Notes under the pieces: generated by a model
What the model was told of the DNA's origin: nothing
Seen by the model: only the letters and a program-made list of their open reading frames with translations
Databases searched by the model: none
Shown here: in pieces, positions 17,065 to 25,234 of the stretch
Layout of the letters: the number at the start of each line of letters is the position of its first letter
Numbering within the stretch: position 1 is the first letter of the stretch
Origin: an uncultured Clostridia bacterium
GTDB lineage: Bacteria > Bacillota > Clostridia > Christensenellales > UBA1242
DNA: 46,695 nucleotides
Reading direction: 5' to 3'
Assembly: GCA_937895935.1 (NCBI GenBank)
Contig: CALBKX010000039.1
Location: 1 to 46,695, forward strand
Made by a program: the position numbers and the translations under genes

Positions 17065-18939
17065 TTGAAAACCGAGTATAATTTATATTCGTTACGAAAG
17101 AGGATATTCGCATGTATTTGCGTGATATCCTTTATTTTTTTACTATTGATTTCAAGGCTATTTTATATTCAAGTAGTAAACGCATCAACTTTGCAAAACA
17201 AAGCGGAAAGCCAGTGGACAAGGGATTTACCTATTACCGCCGAACGCGGAAAAATCTACGACTCAAATGGTGCATCCTTGGCTGTTTCCTATACTACATA
17301 CAACGTTTACACTAGATACAAGGAAATCAAAAACTTAAATTCAGTCGCTTTATTTTTAGCAAAAAAATTAAATATGAGTTATAAAACTGTTTTTGAAAAA
17401 ATATCAAATTCAGGTGTAAGCGAAGTATTAATAAAACTTAAAATAGACCAAGACTTAGCAGAGGAAATTCTCGATAGCAATGTAAAAGGAGTGTTTTTAT
17501 CAGAAAACGTAACAAGATACTATCCATACGGCAATTTATTAACACAAGTTTTAGGTTTTACTTCAATTGACAATGTTGGGCAAGCAGGTCTTGAGTCCTA
17601 CTTTAATGATATACTTTCTGGACAAGATGGATACTATATGGTTCAAAGCGACCTACAAGGAAAAGAAATTGGCAACACTCTTAGAACATATGTAAAAAGC
17701 ACACCCGGAGATGACATAATATTGTCAATAGATGCCAATATACAAATTATTTTAGAACAAGTAATGCAAAAAGCATATGAGGAGCATAAAGCAAAAGGTG
17801 TTACAGGAATAATTATGAAGGCAAAAACTGGGGAAATTGTTGCAATGAGCAATAAACCAAGTTTTGACTTAAATGAAGTACCTAGAGATGATGTTTCTTC
17901 ACTTATGAACATTATGAAAAATAAGTGCGTTGTTGATGTTTATGAACCGGGCTCTACTTTTAAAATTTTAACCACTGCCTCCGCGCTTGAATGTAATGTT
18001 ACGAGCGAAAATGATTGCTTTTATTGTGGCGGGAGTAGAATTGTTGCAGGTCAAAAAATTAAATGCTGGAAATCTATTGGTCATGGTTCACAAAAATTAA
18101 CTCAAGGCTTCGCAAATTCCTGTAACTGTGTGTTTATGGCACTTGCAGAACGTATGGGCGTGGATAAATTTTATTCTTACTTAAATGAATTTGGAATAGG
18201 CAATAAAACAGGAATTGAAATATCAGGCGAAAGTAATGGCATAATGCTTAAAGCAGGCAGTGTAAAAACAGTTGATTTAGCACGTATAGGTTTTGGACAA
18301 ACAATTGCAGTCACACCTATTCAATTAATAACTGCTGTATCAAGTATTGTTAATGGTGGCATTAAAGTAACACCAACAATACTAAAACAACAAGACGCTG
18401 TCCAAGGAAAAAGATTAATAAGTGAAAAGACATCAAATTCTATTTGTGAAATGATGAAATTAGTTGTTAACAAAACAGCAATGTACTCTTTTGTTCCGGG
18501 TTATGACATTGGTGGCAAAACAGGAACAGCACAAAAATACGAAAACGGAAGTATAGCAAGAGGCAAGTATATTTCAAGTTTTATAGGTACATATCCTGCC
18601 TCAAACCCTGAATATGTTTTGTTGTTCTGCGTTGATGAACCTTCTGCAGGCGCTTATTATGGAAGCGTTGTTGCAGCACCTTATGGGAAAGAAATTTTCT
18701 CAGCACTTTTTAAATACTTAAACATTGAACCAATTAATTTGGAAGACGACTTAAAAAAAGTTGAAAAAAATATAACTATGCCAGACTTAGTTGGCAAAAG
18801 TTTAACAGAAGCAATAAACGCTTTAATAGAATTAGGCTTAACCTATGAAATTGACGGCGAAGGTGGAGTTATATTGGACCAACTTCCACCAGCAGGGACA
18901 AAACTATTTAAAAATGCAAATGTTATATTAAAATGTTAA
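17065..18939 (+). CDS. spoVD: PASTA-containing class B penicillin-binding protein (SpoVD/FtsI type)
   Basis: About 624 aa from the TTG at 17065, chosen because ggagg (17051-17055) lies 9 bases upstream; a TTG at 17032 lies inside the previous gene without an RBS. One N-terminal membrane helix is followed by the PBP dimerisation domain (RGKIYDSNGASLA). The transpeptidase has STFK (Ser297), SCN (352-354) and KTGT (Lys485). One PASTA domain (about 572-624) ends the protein, as in sporulation PBP SpoVD; division PBP2B-type proteins usually carry two or none. It cross-links peptidoglycan of the septum or spore cortex. If it is the only class B PBP, it may also serve division. No murE/mraY follows. 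Confidence 0.88.
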   Translation: MKTEYNLYSLRKRIFACICVISFIFLLLISRLFYIQVVNASTLQNKAESQWTRDLPITAERGKIYDSNGASLAVSYTTYNVYTRYKEIKNLNSVALFLAKKLNMSYKTVFEKISNSGVSEVLIKLKIDQDLAEEILDSNVKGVFLSENVTRYYPYGNLLTQVLGFTSIDNVGQAGLESYFNDILSGQDGYYMVQSDLQGKEIGNTLRTYVKSTPGDDIILSIDANIQIILEQVMQKAYEEHKAKGVTGIIMKAKTGEIVAMSNKPSFDLNEVPRDDVSSLMNIMKNKCVVDVYEPGSTFKILTTASALECNVTSENDCFYCGGSRIVAGQKIKCWKSIGHGSQKLTQGFANSCNCVFMALAERMGVDKFYSYLNEFGIGNKTGIEISGESNGIMLKAGSVKTVDLARIGFGQTIAVTPIQLITAVSSIVNGGIKVTPTILKQQDAVQGKRLISEKTSNSICEMMKLVVNKTAMYSFVPGYDIGGKTGTAQKYENGSIARGKYISSFIGTYPASNPEYVLLFCVDEPSAGAYYGSVVAAPYGKEIFSALFKYLNIEPINLEDDLKKVEKNITMPDLVGKSLTEAINALIELGLTYEIDGEGGVILDQLPPAGTKLFKNANVILKC

Positions 18940-18944
18940 AAAGT

Positions 18945-18993
18945 GGCCTGTAAAGAAATTATTTTTTGCATAATTTCATTACAGACCCTTTTT
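18945..18993. terminator. Bidirectional terminator between spoVD and glyS
   Basis: A long hairpin: ggcctgtaa with ttacagacc outside and gaaattat with ataatttc inside, with TTTTT on the plus side. On the minus strand the same hairpin is also followed by TTTTT. It can end both converging genes. Confidence 0.75.
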
Positions 18994-19063
18994 GACTAAT
19001 TATAAACAATTTTTGTTTTAAATAATCATTTTTTAATAAAGATTTTAATTTTTTATAATTTTA

Positions 19064-20452
19064 TTAATATTTGATTTTGTTTTTAATATATTCAACAACT
19101 TCACAAACGGGAAGTGTTATTTGTTCCATTGTGTCACGGTCACGAACTGTCACAGTATTATTTATTAAAGTGTTTTCGTCAACTGTTATACAATAAGGAG
19201 TGCCTATTTCATCTTGTCTACGATAGCGTTTGCCAATTGAACCACTTTCATCATAGTCGCACATAAATTCTTTTGCAAATATTTTGTGTAATTCCATAGC
19301 CTTTTCACTATGATCTCTTTTCATTAATGGAAGTACGCAAGCTTTGTAAGCGGAAAGGCAAGGGGAAAGTTTTAAAACGTTTCTTGTTTCTCCATTTTCC
19401 AAAGTTTCTTCTCTATAGGATTCACATAAAACTGCCAACATTAGTCTATCAGCACCAATTGAATATTCAATAACATATGGAATGAATTTTTCGTTTGTCA
19501 TAGGGTCCATATAAAGCATATTTTTGCCTGAGTACTCTTGATGACGAGATAAATCATAATTTGTACGATTATGAATTCCATTTAATTCTTGCCAGCCCAT
19601 AGGGTACAAAAATTGGATATCACAAGCCGCTTTTGCATAGTGTGCCAATTTGTCGTGGTCTTTAAAACGCAAATGATCAGGGTTAAAACCAATGCTTGTT
19701 AAAAAATCAAATGCTTTTTGTTTGAAAATATCATAATATTCGTGGTCTGTTCCTTCTTTGCAAAACCATTGATGTTCCATTTGTTCGAACTCAATAGTTC
19801 TAAAAATAAAGTTTCCAGGTGTAATTTCATTTCTAAATGCTTTGCCAATTTGTGCAATCCCAAAAGGAACTTTTGCACGCATACTTCTTTGTACATTTAA
19901 AAAGTTAACAAATTCACCTTGTGCAGTTTCAGGTCTTAAATAAATTTTGTCAGTATTGTCTTCAGTGACACCTCTTGATGTTTCAAACATTAATTTAAAT
20001 TGACGTATATTTGTAAAGTTGTGATTACCACAAACAGGGCAGGCTATTTTGTGTTCTTCAATAAATTTTTCCATTTCATCATTTGTCATTTTATCTGGAA
20101 CTATGCCACTTATTTTATGTTTGTCACAATAGCTTTCAATTAGGTTGTCGGCTCTGTGACGTGTTTTACAATTTTTGCAATCCATTTTTGGGTCTGAAAA
20201 GGATGTTGTGTGACCGCTTGCGTCCCAAACACGTGAGTTCATCAAAATAGCGGCATCAACACCAAATGAATTGTCACTTTCTTGCACAAAACGTTTCCAC
20301 CATGCTCTTTTTATGTTGTTTTTGATTTCAACTCCAATTGGACCATAATCCCAAGTATTGCCCATACCCCCATAAATTTCACTACCTTGGAAAATAATTC
20401 CACGACTTTTACACAAACTTACTAACTTTTCCATTGTTACATTGTTTTCCAT
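19064..20452 (-). CDS. glyS: Glycyl-tRNA synthetase (dimeric, class II)
   Basis: 462 aa, the usual length of the alpha2-type enzyme of many Firmicutes. It charges tRNA-Gly. The N-terminus SLCKSRGIIFQGSEIYGG, the block TWDYGPIGVEIKNNIK and the class II motif FRNEITPGNFIFRTIEFEQM are present. Zinc-type cysteines are in CKNCKTRH and CPVCGNH. The C-terminus is the anticodon-binding domain (ALPLMKRD-like region, YDESGSIGKRYRRQDEIG). ATG with a ggag RBS at 20459-20462. It is controlled by the T-box directly upstream. Confidence 0.96.
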   Translation of the reverse strand: MENNVTMEKLVSLCKSRGIIFQGSEIYGGMGNTWDYGPIGVEIKNNIKRAWWKRFVQESDNSFGVDAAILMNSRVWDASGHTTSFSDPKMDCKNCKTRHRADNLIESYCDKHKISGIVPDKMTNDEMEKFIEEHKIACPVCGNHNFTNIRQFKLMFETSRGVTEDNTDKIYLRPETAQGEFVNFLNVQRSMRAKVPFGIAQIGKAFRNEITPGNFIFRTIEFEQMEHQWFCKEGTDHEYYDIFKQKAFDFLTSIGFNPDHLRFKDHDKLAHYAKAACDIQFLYPMGWQELNGIHNRTNYDLSRHQEYSGKNMLYMDPMTNEKFIPYVIEYSIGADRLMLAVLCESYREETLENGETRNVLKLSPCLSAYKACVLPLMKRDHSEKAMELHKIFAKEFMCDYDESGSIGKRYRRQDEIGTPYCITVDENTLINNTVTVRDRDTMEQITLPVCEVVEYIKNKIKY

Positions 20453-20473
20453 ATATTTCTCCTTTTAAAAACA

Positions 20474-20508
20474 AAAAAACCATATCAAACAAAAAATTGC
20501 TTGATATG
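20474..20508 (-). terminator. T-box terminator of glyS
   Basis: Minus strand ccatatcaagc...gtttgatatgg followed by seven T. It competes with the antiterminator formed around the T-box sequence. Confidence 0.85.
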
Positions 20509-20655
20509 GGGACGATTTTTATATTGTTAAACCGCGGTTCCACCCCAGTTAGCATAAATTAAAATGCTCATCTTTATTATACTTTTTTAACGAAAAGTGA
20601 AAAACGGCAAAATTTCTTTTGCGTACTCCAAAGTCGCCACCTTTTTCATAGTACT
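20474..20655 (-). promoter_or_regulatory. T-box riboswitch leader of glyS
   Basis: On the minus strand the invariant T-box sequence ggggtggaaccgcgg is present (about 20534-20548), followed by a terminator with arms ccatatcaa/ttgatatgg-type and a T-run (20474-20508). Upstream are a stem III-like hairpin (agcat/atgct) and a stem I-like region with gaaaaa...tttttc pairing. The leader is only about 180 nt. Uncharged tRNA-Gly should pair with the T-box bulge and allow read-through into glyS. The specifier codon is not certain: GGC at 20636-20638 and GGA at 20627-20629 (both minus strand) are candidates. Confidence 0.9.
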
Positions 20656-20660
20656 TTTAT

Positions 20661-20689
20661 AGTTTATTCTTTTAATTATTTTTTGTCAA
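20661..20689 (-). promoter_or_regulatory. Promoter of glyS
   Basis: Minus strand -35 ttgaca (20684-20689), 17-bp spacer, -10 taaact (20661-20666). It sets the T-box transcript start near 20654. Confidence 0.75.
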
Positions 20690-20786
20690 TTATTTAAACT
20701 GATTTTTAGAAACAATTGGTTTGTTTAACAAATTAAATAAGTTTCATCCAAAAAAATAAAAATTTGTCAAAAAAAGTAAAAAATAT

Positions 20787-20817
20787 TTGACATAATATTT
20801 GAATAAAGGTTTATACT
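20787..20817 (+). promoter_or_regulatory. Promoter of the small secreted protein
   Basis: -35 ttgaca (20787-20792) and -10 tatact (20812-20817) with a 19-bp spacer; a shifted reading gives tttata at 17 bp. The leader is about 90 nt and contains a short hairpin (agcaaa/tttgct, 20848-20863). Confidence 0.6.
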
Positions 20818-20911
20818 ATAAACAAGTAAATAATTTTGTTGGTGGTAAGCAAAATAATTTGCTAATAAATCCAAAATTTAGGATAAATTTGATAAAAAAA
20901 GGGGACAAATA

Positions 20912-21547
20912 ATGAAAAAAAGAAAATTTAGTCTTTGGCTCAATTTGGTGGCTTTATGTTTGTGTTTTGCTACACTTGCAATTGGTGTATACTCAGCAAA
21001 GACAGCAAAACTCAATACAAATGGTACAATTAGTTTTAAAGCCCACGATTGTAAAGTCGCAGTTGTAGGAACAATTTCAAATGCAATGCGTTCTGAAAGT
21101 CTAAACTACGCACCAGTTAGTGATAAAACTTACACTTCAGCACAAACAGGCAGTGCTGAATGGCAAGATAAGTTTGACAAGGGTGCAGAAGAGGATGGTT
21201 CTTTAAAACTACTTTCAGCAGCTGATACTTGGATATTTGGTGACATATACTTTGACGATATGAACATTGGAAACACTGAAAGTGTTAAACCAATAATAAT
21301 TACTTTTGCGATTACAAACTATTCTCCTTTTAAAGTTAAAGCAAGCTTTACAACTCCTACTGGATTAGGTGATAATATCGTAACAACCGACACTGAAAAT
21401 GAGAAAACTTTGGATAAGTATACGGGAACAGGTGATGCACCAACTGCTACTTTAACTTTAAAGTTGGCCATAACAGGCGATAATGTGTCAGAAATTGTTT
21501 CAAAGAAATTAGAATTTGATGTTAACTTTGAAAAAGTGACTGCTTAA
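20912..21547 (+). CDS. Small secreted protein of unknown function
   Basis: 211 aa, ATG with aagggga. The N-terminus has a basic start (MKKRK) and a hydrophobic stretch (about 9-28) ending in AIGVYSAKTA, as in short secreted proteins whose signal sequence is followed directly by a beta-rich domain. The rest is hydrophilic, Thr-rich and beta-prone (ATLTLKLAITGDNVS, KKLEFDVNFEKV near the end). There is no cysteine pair after the signal and no C-terminal anchor. The plan resembles TasA/camelysin-type secreted proteins, but no diagnostic motif was found and no sipW is nearby. It is a single-gene unit with its own promoter and terminator. Confidence 0.6.
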   Translation: MKKRKFSLWLNLVALCLCFATLAIGVYSAKTAKLNTNGTISFKAHDCKVAVVGTISNAMRSESLNYAPVSDKTYTSAQTGSAEWQDKFDKGAEEDGSLKLLSAADTWIFGDIYFDDMNIGNTESVKPIIITFAITNYSPFKVKASFTTPTGLGDNIVTTDTENEKTLDKYTGTGDAPTATLTLKLAITGDNVSEIVSKKLEFDVNFEKVTA

Positions 21548-21569
21548 TAATTTAATAATAACCACATTA

Positions 21570-21604
21570 AACAGGATGAAATTAAATTTTTATCTTGTTT
21601 TTTA
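21570..21604 (+). terminator. Terminator after the small secreted protein
   Basis: aacaggat pairs with atcttgtt (one G-U pair), followed by a T-run. Confidence 0.6.
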
Positions 21605-21717
21605 TTTAGTTTTGAAAATAATATTGTTGTATATTGAATAAAATTTATTTAAAACAATAAATGTTTTTAAATCAATTTTTACAATTTGTAAAAATTATTT
21701 TTTTTTACGTTTGTCTA

Positions 21718-21746
21718 TTGCAATTTAATAAAACATATGGTACAAT
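21718..21746 (+). promoter_or_regulatory. Promoter of nfeD-floA
   Basis: -35 ttgcaa (21718-21723), 17-bp spacer, -10 tacaat (21741-21746); ATG at 21777. Confidence 0.6.
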
Positions 21747-21776
21747 AAAAGTAGTTTAAGGGAGGGGAAAGGTGTT

Positions 21777-22316
21777 ATGATGCTTGCAAATTTTTGGAAT
21801 GAACTTAGCGGGCTTTTTACTAATATGCACTGGGTTGTTGTTTTACTTATATGTCTTGGTGTAATATTTTGTATAATAGAAGCGGTTATTCCTGGTTTCG
21901 GGGTTTTTGGAGTTACTGGGATTTTATGTGAAGTTGGCGGTGTCGTTGTGCATGCTGTAATTTCTGGTTCTGCTTTGCAAGTTTTTGTTTTAGTTTTAAT
22001 AATTTTTCTTATAACGTTAACCATTTTCTTAATATTTGTTAATTCTGCAAAACATGGTTTACTTGCTAAAAGTGCTATTGTTGAAAACAAATCATCTTTA
22101 CCAAATGATTATAGAGAAAAAGCAGAAAATGAATTAAAATCTTTAGTTGGCAAAGAAGGACTATCTTTAACAGAATGTAAACCAATTGGCAAAATTAGGA
22201 TTGGCCAAACATCCTATGAAGCACAAGCTATTGGTTCAGTTATTAAAAAAGGAGAAGTTGTTAAAGTTGTTGCAATTGAAGATGCAAGAATTATGATTGA
22301 CAAATTGACTTATTAA
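21777..22316 (+). CDS. NfeD-like membrane protein
   Basis: 179 aa. Two or three membrane helices in the first 85 residues (HWVVVLLICLGVIFCIIEAV, then GVTGILCEVGGVVV and FVLVLIIFLITLTIFLIFV). A C-terminal OB-type domain (about 120-179) contains LVGKEGLSLTECKPIGKIRI and GEVVKVVAIEDARIMI, as in NfeD proteins. These proteins partner with flotillins encoded next door, here floA 35 bases downstream. It lacks the N-terminal ClpP-like protease domain of long NfeD. A ggagggg sequence lies about 12 bases ahead; a second ATG at 21780 is equally possible. Confidence 0.88.
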   Translation: MMLANFWNELSGLFTNMHWVVVLLICLGVIFCIIEAVIPGFGVFGVTGILCEVGGVVVHAVISGSALQVFVLVLIIFLITLTIFLIFVNSAKHGLLAKSAIVENKSSLPNDYREKAENELKSLVGKEGLSLTECKPIGKIRIGQTSYEAQAIGSVIKKGEVVKVVAIEDARIMIDKLTY

Positions 22317-22351
22317 ATGATGTTTAATTTTATTAAAAATTTGGAGGGAAT

Positions 22352-23365
22352 ATGTTAAATTTATTATTAGCAAGTGTAGGGAATATAATTTTATATGTTG
22401 CTATTGGCATTTTGGCTATATTGATAGTTTTGATAATTGCTTTGGTTCCAATTAAAACTTGGTTTATTGCTTTGGTTTCTGGTTCGCATGTTTCTATGAC
22501 AAGGCTTATTGGTATGAAAATGCGTAGAATACCAGTTGCCGTTATTATTGATGCATATATAATGGCTAGAAAAGCAGGAATTGATGTTGATGTTGTTTCT
22601 CTTGAAACACATCACTTAGCTGGAGGCGATGTTAGAAAAGTTATTAATGCATTAATCGCCGCTCATAGCGCAAAAATCGATTTGGATATTGAAGAAGCAA
22701 AAGCAATTGACCTTGCTGGTCGTGATGTTGATCAAGCTATTCGTCAATCTGTTACTCCAAAAGTTATCACAACTGATATGATTTCAGCTGTTGCAAAAGA
22801 CGGTATTGAATTAAAAGTTAAAGTTAGAATTACTGTTAAAGCAAACATTGCTCGTTTTGTAGGTGGTGCTGGTGACGAAACAATTTTAGCCCGTGTTGGT
22901 GAAGGTATTGTCACAACCGTTGGTTCTGCAGAAACTCATGGTGAAGTTCTTGAAAATCCTGACTTTATTTCTCAAAAAGTTATTGATAAAGGTTTGGATA
23001 TTGGCACAAGTTATAAAATTTTATCAATTGATATCGCAGATATTGATGTTGGCAAAAACATTGGTGCTGAACTCAGAAAACACGAGGCTGAAGCTAGAAA
23101 GGTTGTTGCTCAAGCGGAAGCTGAGGAACGTAGAGCAATGGCGGAAGCTCACGAACAAGAAATGAAAGCAAAAACTCAACAAATGCAAGCTGTTTTAATT
23201 GCAGCTGAAGCAGAGGTGCCAAAAGCAATGGCTGAGGCTATAAAAGATGGTAAATTGGGTGTTATGGATTATTATAAAATCCAAAACTTAAATGCTGATA
23301 CTTCTATGCGTAAAGCAATTGCTGGTGACGCAACAACAAATAAAGACGAAAATAACAATGGTTAA
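22352..23365 (+). CDS. floA: Flotillin-like protein FloA
   Basis: 337 aa, ATG with ggaggg. An N-terminal membrane hairpin (about 5-35) is followed by the SPFH-type domain (WFIALVSGSHVSMTRLIGMKMRRIP, HHLAGGDVRKVINALIAAHSA, VRITVKANIARFVGGAGDETILARVGEGIV). A long alanine/glutamate helix (about 235-300: AEARKVVAQAEAEERRAMAEA) drives oligomerisation. Bacterial flotillins organise membrane microdomains and affect fluidity. It pairs with nfeD as in Bacillus yqeZ-yqfA. Confidence 0.96.
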   Translation: MLNLLLASVGNIILYVAIGILAILIVLIIALVPIKTWFIALVSGSHVSMTRLIGMKMRRIPVAVIIDAYIMARKAGIDVDVVSLETHHLAGGDVRKVINALIAAHSAKIDLDIEEAKAIDLAGRDVDQAIRQSVTPKVITTDMISAVAKDGIELKVKVRITVKANIARFVGGAGDETILARVGEGIVTTVGSAETHGEVLENPDFISQKVIDKGLDIGTSYKILSIDIADIDVGKNIGAELRKHEAEARKVVAQAEAEERRAMAEAHEQEMKAKTQQMQAVLIAAEAEVPKAMAEAIKDGKLGVMDYYKIQNLNADTSMRKAIAGDATTNKDENNNG

Positions 23366-23406
23366 TTTTAAATTTACTAATTTGTATATGTTGCTAAATA
23401 CAATTG

Positions 23407-23434
23407 TTGAATAAATTAAAAATATATTTACAAT
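23407..23434 (+). promoter_or_regulatory. Candidate promoter of the 147-aa membrane protein
   Basis: -35 ttgaat (23407-23412), 16-bp spacer, -10 tacaat (23429-23434). The leader is about 80 nt. Confidence 0.45.
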
Positions 23435-23520
23435 AGTGTGGTTTAGAAACTCCCACCAAGTGCAAAAATTATTGTTGCGCGAACAATAAAAACAAAATAT
23501 ATAATTAAGGAGGCAAGTTT

Positions 23521-23964
23521 ATGTTATTGTATATAATTTTAATAGCAATTCTTGTCTTTTTAATTGTTTTATCTATCATTTATTTTGATAATATTAAATC
23601 ATACTTAAAAAATAAATTTAAAAAGAAAAAGAAGGAAGAAAAGGCAAGTACACCAAAACCAGAAATGAAAGTGGAAGATTTTATGCCTTTAAAAAGTGTT
23701 CCTGATGACCAAACAAGAGATTTATCTCTTCAGGAATTGTTTGCAGAAAATAATCTTGACTCAAGTGATAAAAACATTAATCAAGAAACTGAAACTAAAA
23801 ATGAAATTAAAGAGCAAAAGCTAATAAATGATTTTGATAGTTTTTTTAATTACAAAAAAAATGTAACTGAAAATAAATCAATATCTCAAAAGATTAAAGA
23901 TTTGCCTCCGGAGATTAAAGCATTACTCATTGATGACACACTCAAAAAACGCGATGATGTTTAA
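23521..23964 (+). CDS. Membrane-anchored protein of unknown function
   Basis: 147 aa, ATG with strong aaggagg. One N-terminal helix (about 2-24, LLYIILIAILVFLIVLSIIYF) is followed by a Lys-rich stop-transfer region (KNKFKKKKKEEK) and a charged, probably disordered cytoplasmic tail. It ends with a small helical segment (ISQKIKDLPPEIKALLIDDTL). Not recognised. It follows floA with its own promoter candidate and is last before a terminator. Confidence 0.65.
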   Translation: MLLYIILIAILVFLIVLSIIYFDNIKSYLKNKFKKKKKEEKASTPKPEMKVEDFMPLKSVPDDQTRDLSLQELFAENNLDSSDKNINQETETKNEIKEQKLINDFDSFFNYKKNVTENKSISQKIKDLPPEIKALLIDDTLKKRDDV

Positions 23965-23991
23965 AATACGATTTAATAAATAACAATAGAT

Positions 23992-24035
23992 AGCCATTAA
24001 AGCGATTTTTCACTTTAATGGTTATTTATATTTTT
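23992..24035. terminator. Hairpin between the 147-aa gene and sigK
   Basis: The arms agccattaaag and ctttaatggtt surround cgatttttca, with an AT-rich tail (atttatattttt) on the plus side. It could serve both converging genes. The 24036-24210 remainder is plain AT-rich DNA. Confidence 0.55.
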
Positions 24036-24210
24036 AGTTTTATATGAACAATTTTTGTTTAATTTACTAGTTTATAAAATCAAAATGATTATTAATTTAA
24101 TATTTTAAACTCTTTAAAAATCAAAGTAATTGTTTGAATCTACACAAAATTTAGCATTGTTGAAAATTTTTCTTTACAATTTATTTAATTTTTATTTTAA
24201 TTCAATTTAT

Positions 24211-24915
24211 TTAATCTTCAAAAAATGTGTCGCGAGCCACTTCTTTTTTTATGATTTCAATTGCTTTAGTTTCTAATCGTGATATATACGACCTTGATAT
24301 ACCAAGTTTTTTAGCAACTTCACGTTGAGTTAATGCTGTTTTTCCACCAATTCCATATCTCATTTTTAAAATTAATGATTCTCTTTCGTCTAACTTTTGG
24401 TCTATTAAGTTATTAATTTTTGACGTTATCACATTGTTTTCTACTTGTGACAAAATCTCTTCTTCATCTGAAGGAATAACGTCAGCAAGTTCAATATCGT
24501 TTCCGTCTTTATCTTGTCCCAAACTTTCATCTAATGACATAACATTTTTATGTTTTTTTGACACTCTCAAGAGCATCAGTATCTCATTTTCAATACATCT
24601 CGCTGCGTATGTAGAAAGTTGTGTTCCTTTTCCATATTCGTATGTGTTTATTGCTTTTATAAGCCCAATTGTTCCAACTGAAATTAAATCATCTGCTTCG
24701 CTTGTTCCAGCATATTTTTTAACTATGTGAGCAACAAGCCTTAAATTATGGTTAATTAATTTATCTTTAGCTTCTTTATCACCATTTTTATATTTTATAA
24801 AGTATTCTTTCTCTTCTTTTTCTGTAAGTGGCTGAGGAAATCCCTGTGCATTATTTATAAATGAAGAAAATAATAATATTTTATTCATAAAAATAATAAA
24901 GTTTTCAATTACCAT
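24211..24915 (-). CDS. sigK: Sporulation sigma factor SigK (pro-sigma-K)
   Basis: About 234 aa. The ATG at 24915 is chosen because ggaa lies 6 bases ahead; a GTG at 24921 is too close. The N-terminal 20-25 residues are hydrophobic (MVIENFIIFMNKILLF), as in the membrane-bound pro-sequence removed by SpoIVFB in Bacillus. The block FPQPLTEKEEKEYF matches SigK at the same point. Region 2 (NLRLVAHIVKKYAGTSEADDLISVGTIGLIKA) and the helix-turn-helix of region 4 (TQREVAKKLGISRSYISRLE) are intact. The gene is continuous, with no skin-type element. It would run late mother-cell gene expression. Confidence 0.92.
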   Translation of the reverse strand: MVIENFIIFMNKILLFSSFINNAQGFPQPLTEKEEKEYFIKYKNGDKEAKDKLINHNLRLVAHIVKKYAGTSEADDLISVGTIGLIKAINTYEYGKGTQLSTYAARCIENEILMLLRVSKKHKNVMSLDESLGQDKDGNDIELADVIPSDEEEILSQVENNVITSKINNLIDQKLDERESLILKMRYGIGGKTALTQREVAKKLGISRSYISRLETKAIEIIKKEVARDTFFED

Positions 24916-24921
24916 AAACAC

Positions 24922-25234
24922 TTCCTTTTTTTGCGTTTAAGTATATATATGTAGGTAATTGACGAATTTTGACATAAATTGAAAAAAATTGTTATTAAAA
25001 TTTTGAATATTTATGTATAATTATTCAAAAATTTACATAAATATGTTGCAAAAATATTTTTTTTATTTTAATATTAATATATAAAATATAATTGCAAATT
25101 AGACAATTAAATTTTTCGCTTTATTAGCAAAAAATAGCTCTTTGCAAGTTGATATATTCGTAAATATAGAAATGTTGTCAATACTTTTAAACACTGACGA
25201 TTTTTTCTGCTACATTAAATAATGGAGGTGCTAA
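24922..25234. other. Divergent intergenic region between sigK and the DAC-like gene
   Basis: 313 bases, very AT-rich. The rightward promoter is listed separately. On the minus strand, catatatat about 30 bases ahead of sigK could be a sigma-E-type -10, but no convincing -35 partner was seen. No hairpin or small gene was found. Confidence 0.5.
25142..25170 (+). promoter_or_regulatory. Promoter of the DAC-like gene
   Basis: -35 ttgcaa (25142-25147), 17-bp spacer, -10 tataga (25165-25170). The leader is about 60 nt. Confidence 0.5.

Noticed and set aside
17112..17315. A 67-aa frame inside the PBP gene
   Set aside because: Out-of-frame shadow of the PBP, no RBS.
24211..24915. A skin-type element interrupting sigK
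   Set aside because: The frame is continuous from pro-sequence to the region 4 helix-turn-helix.
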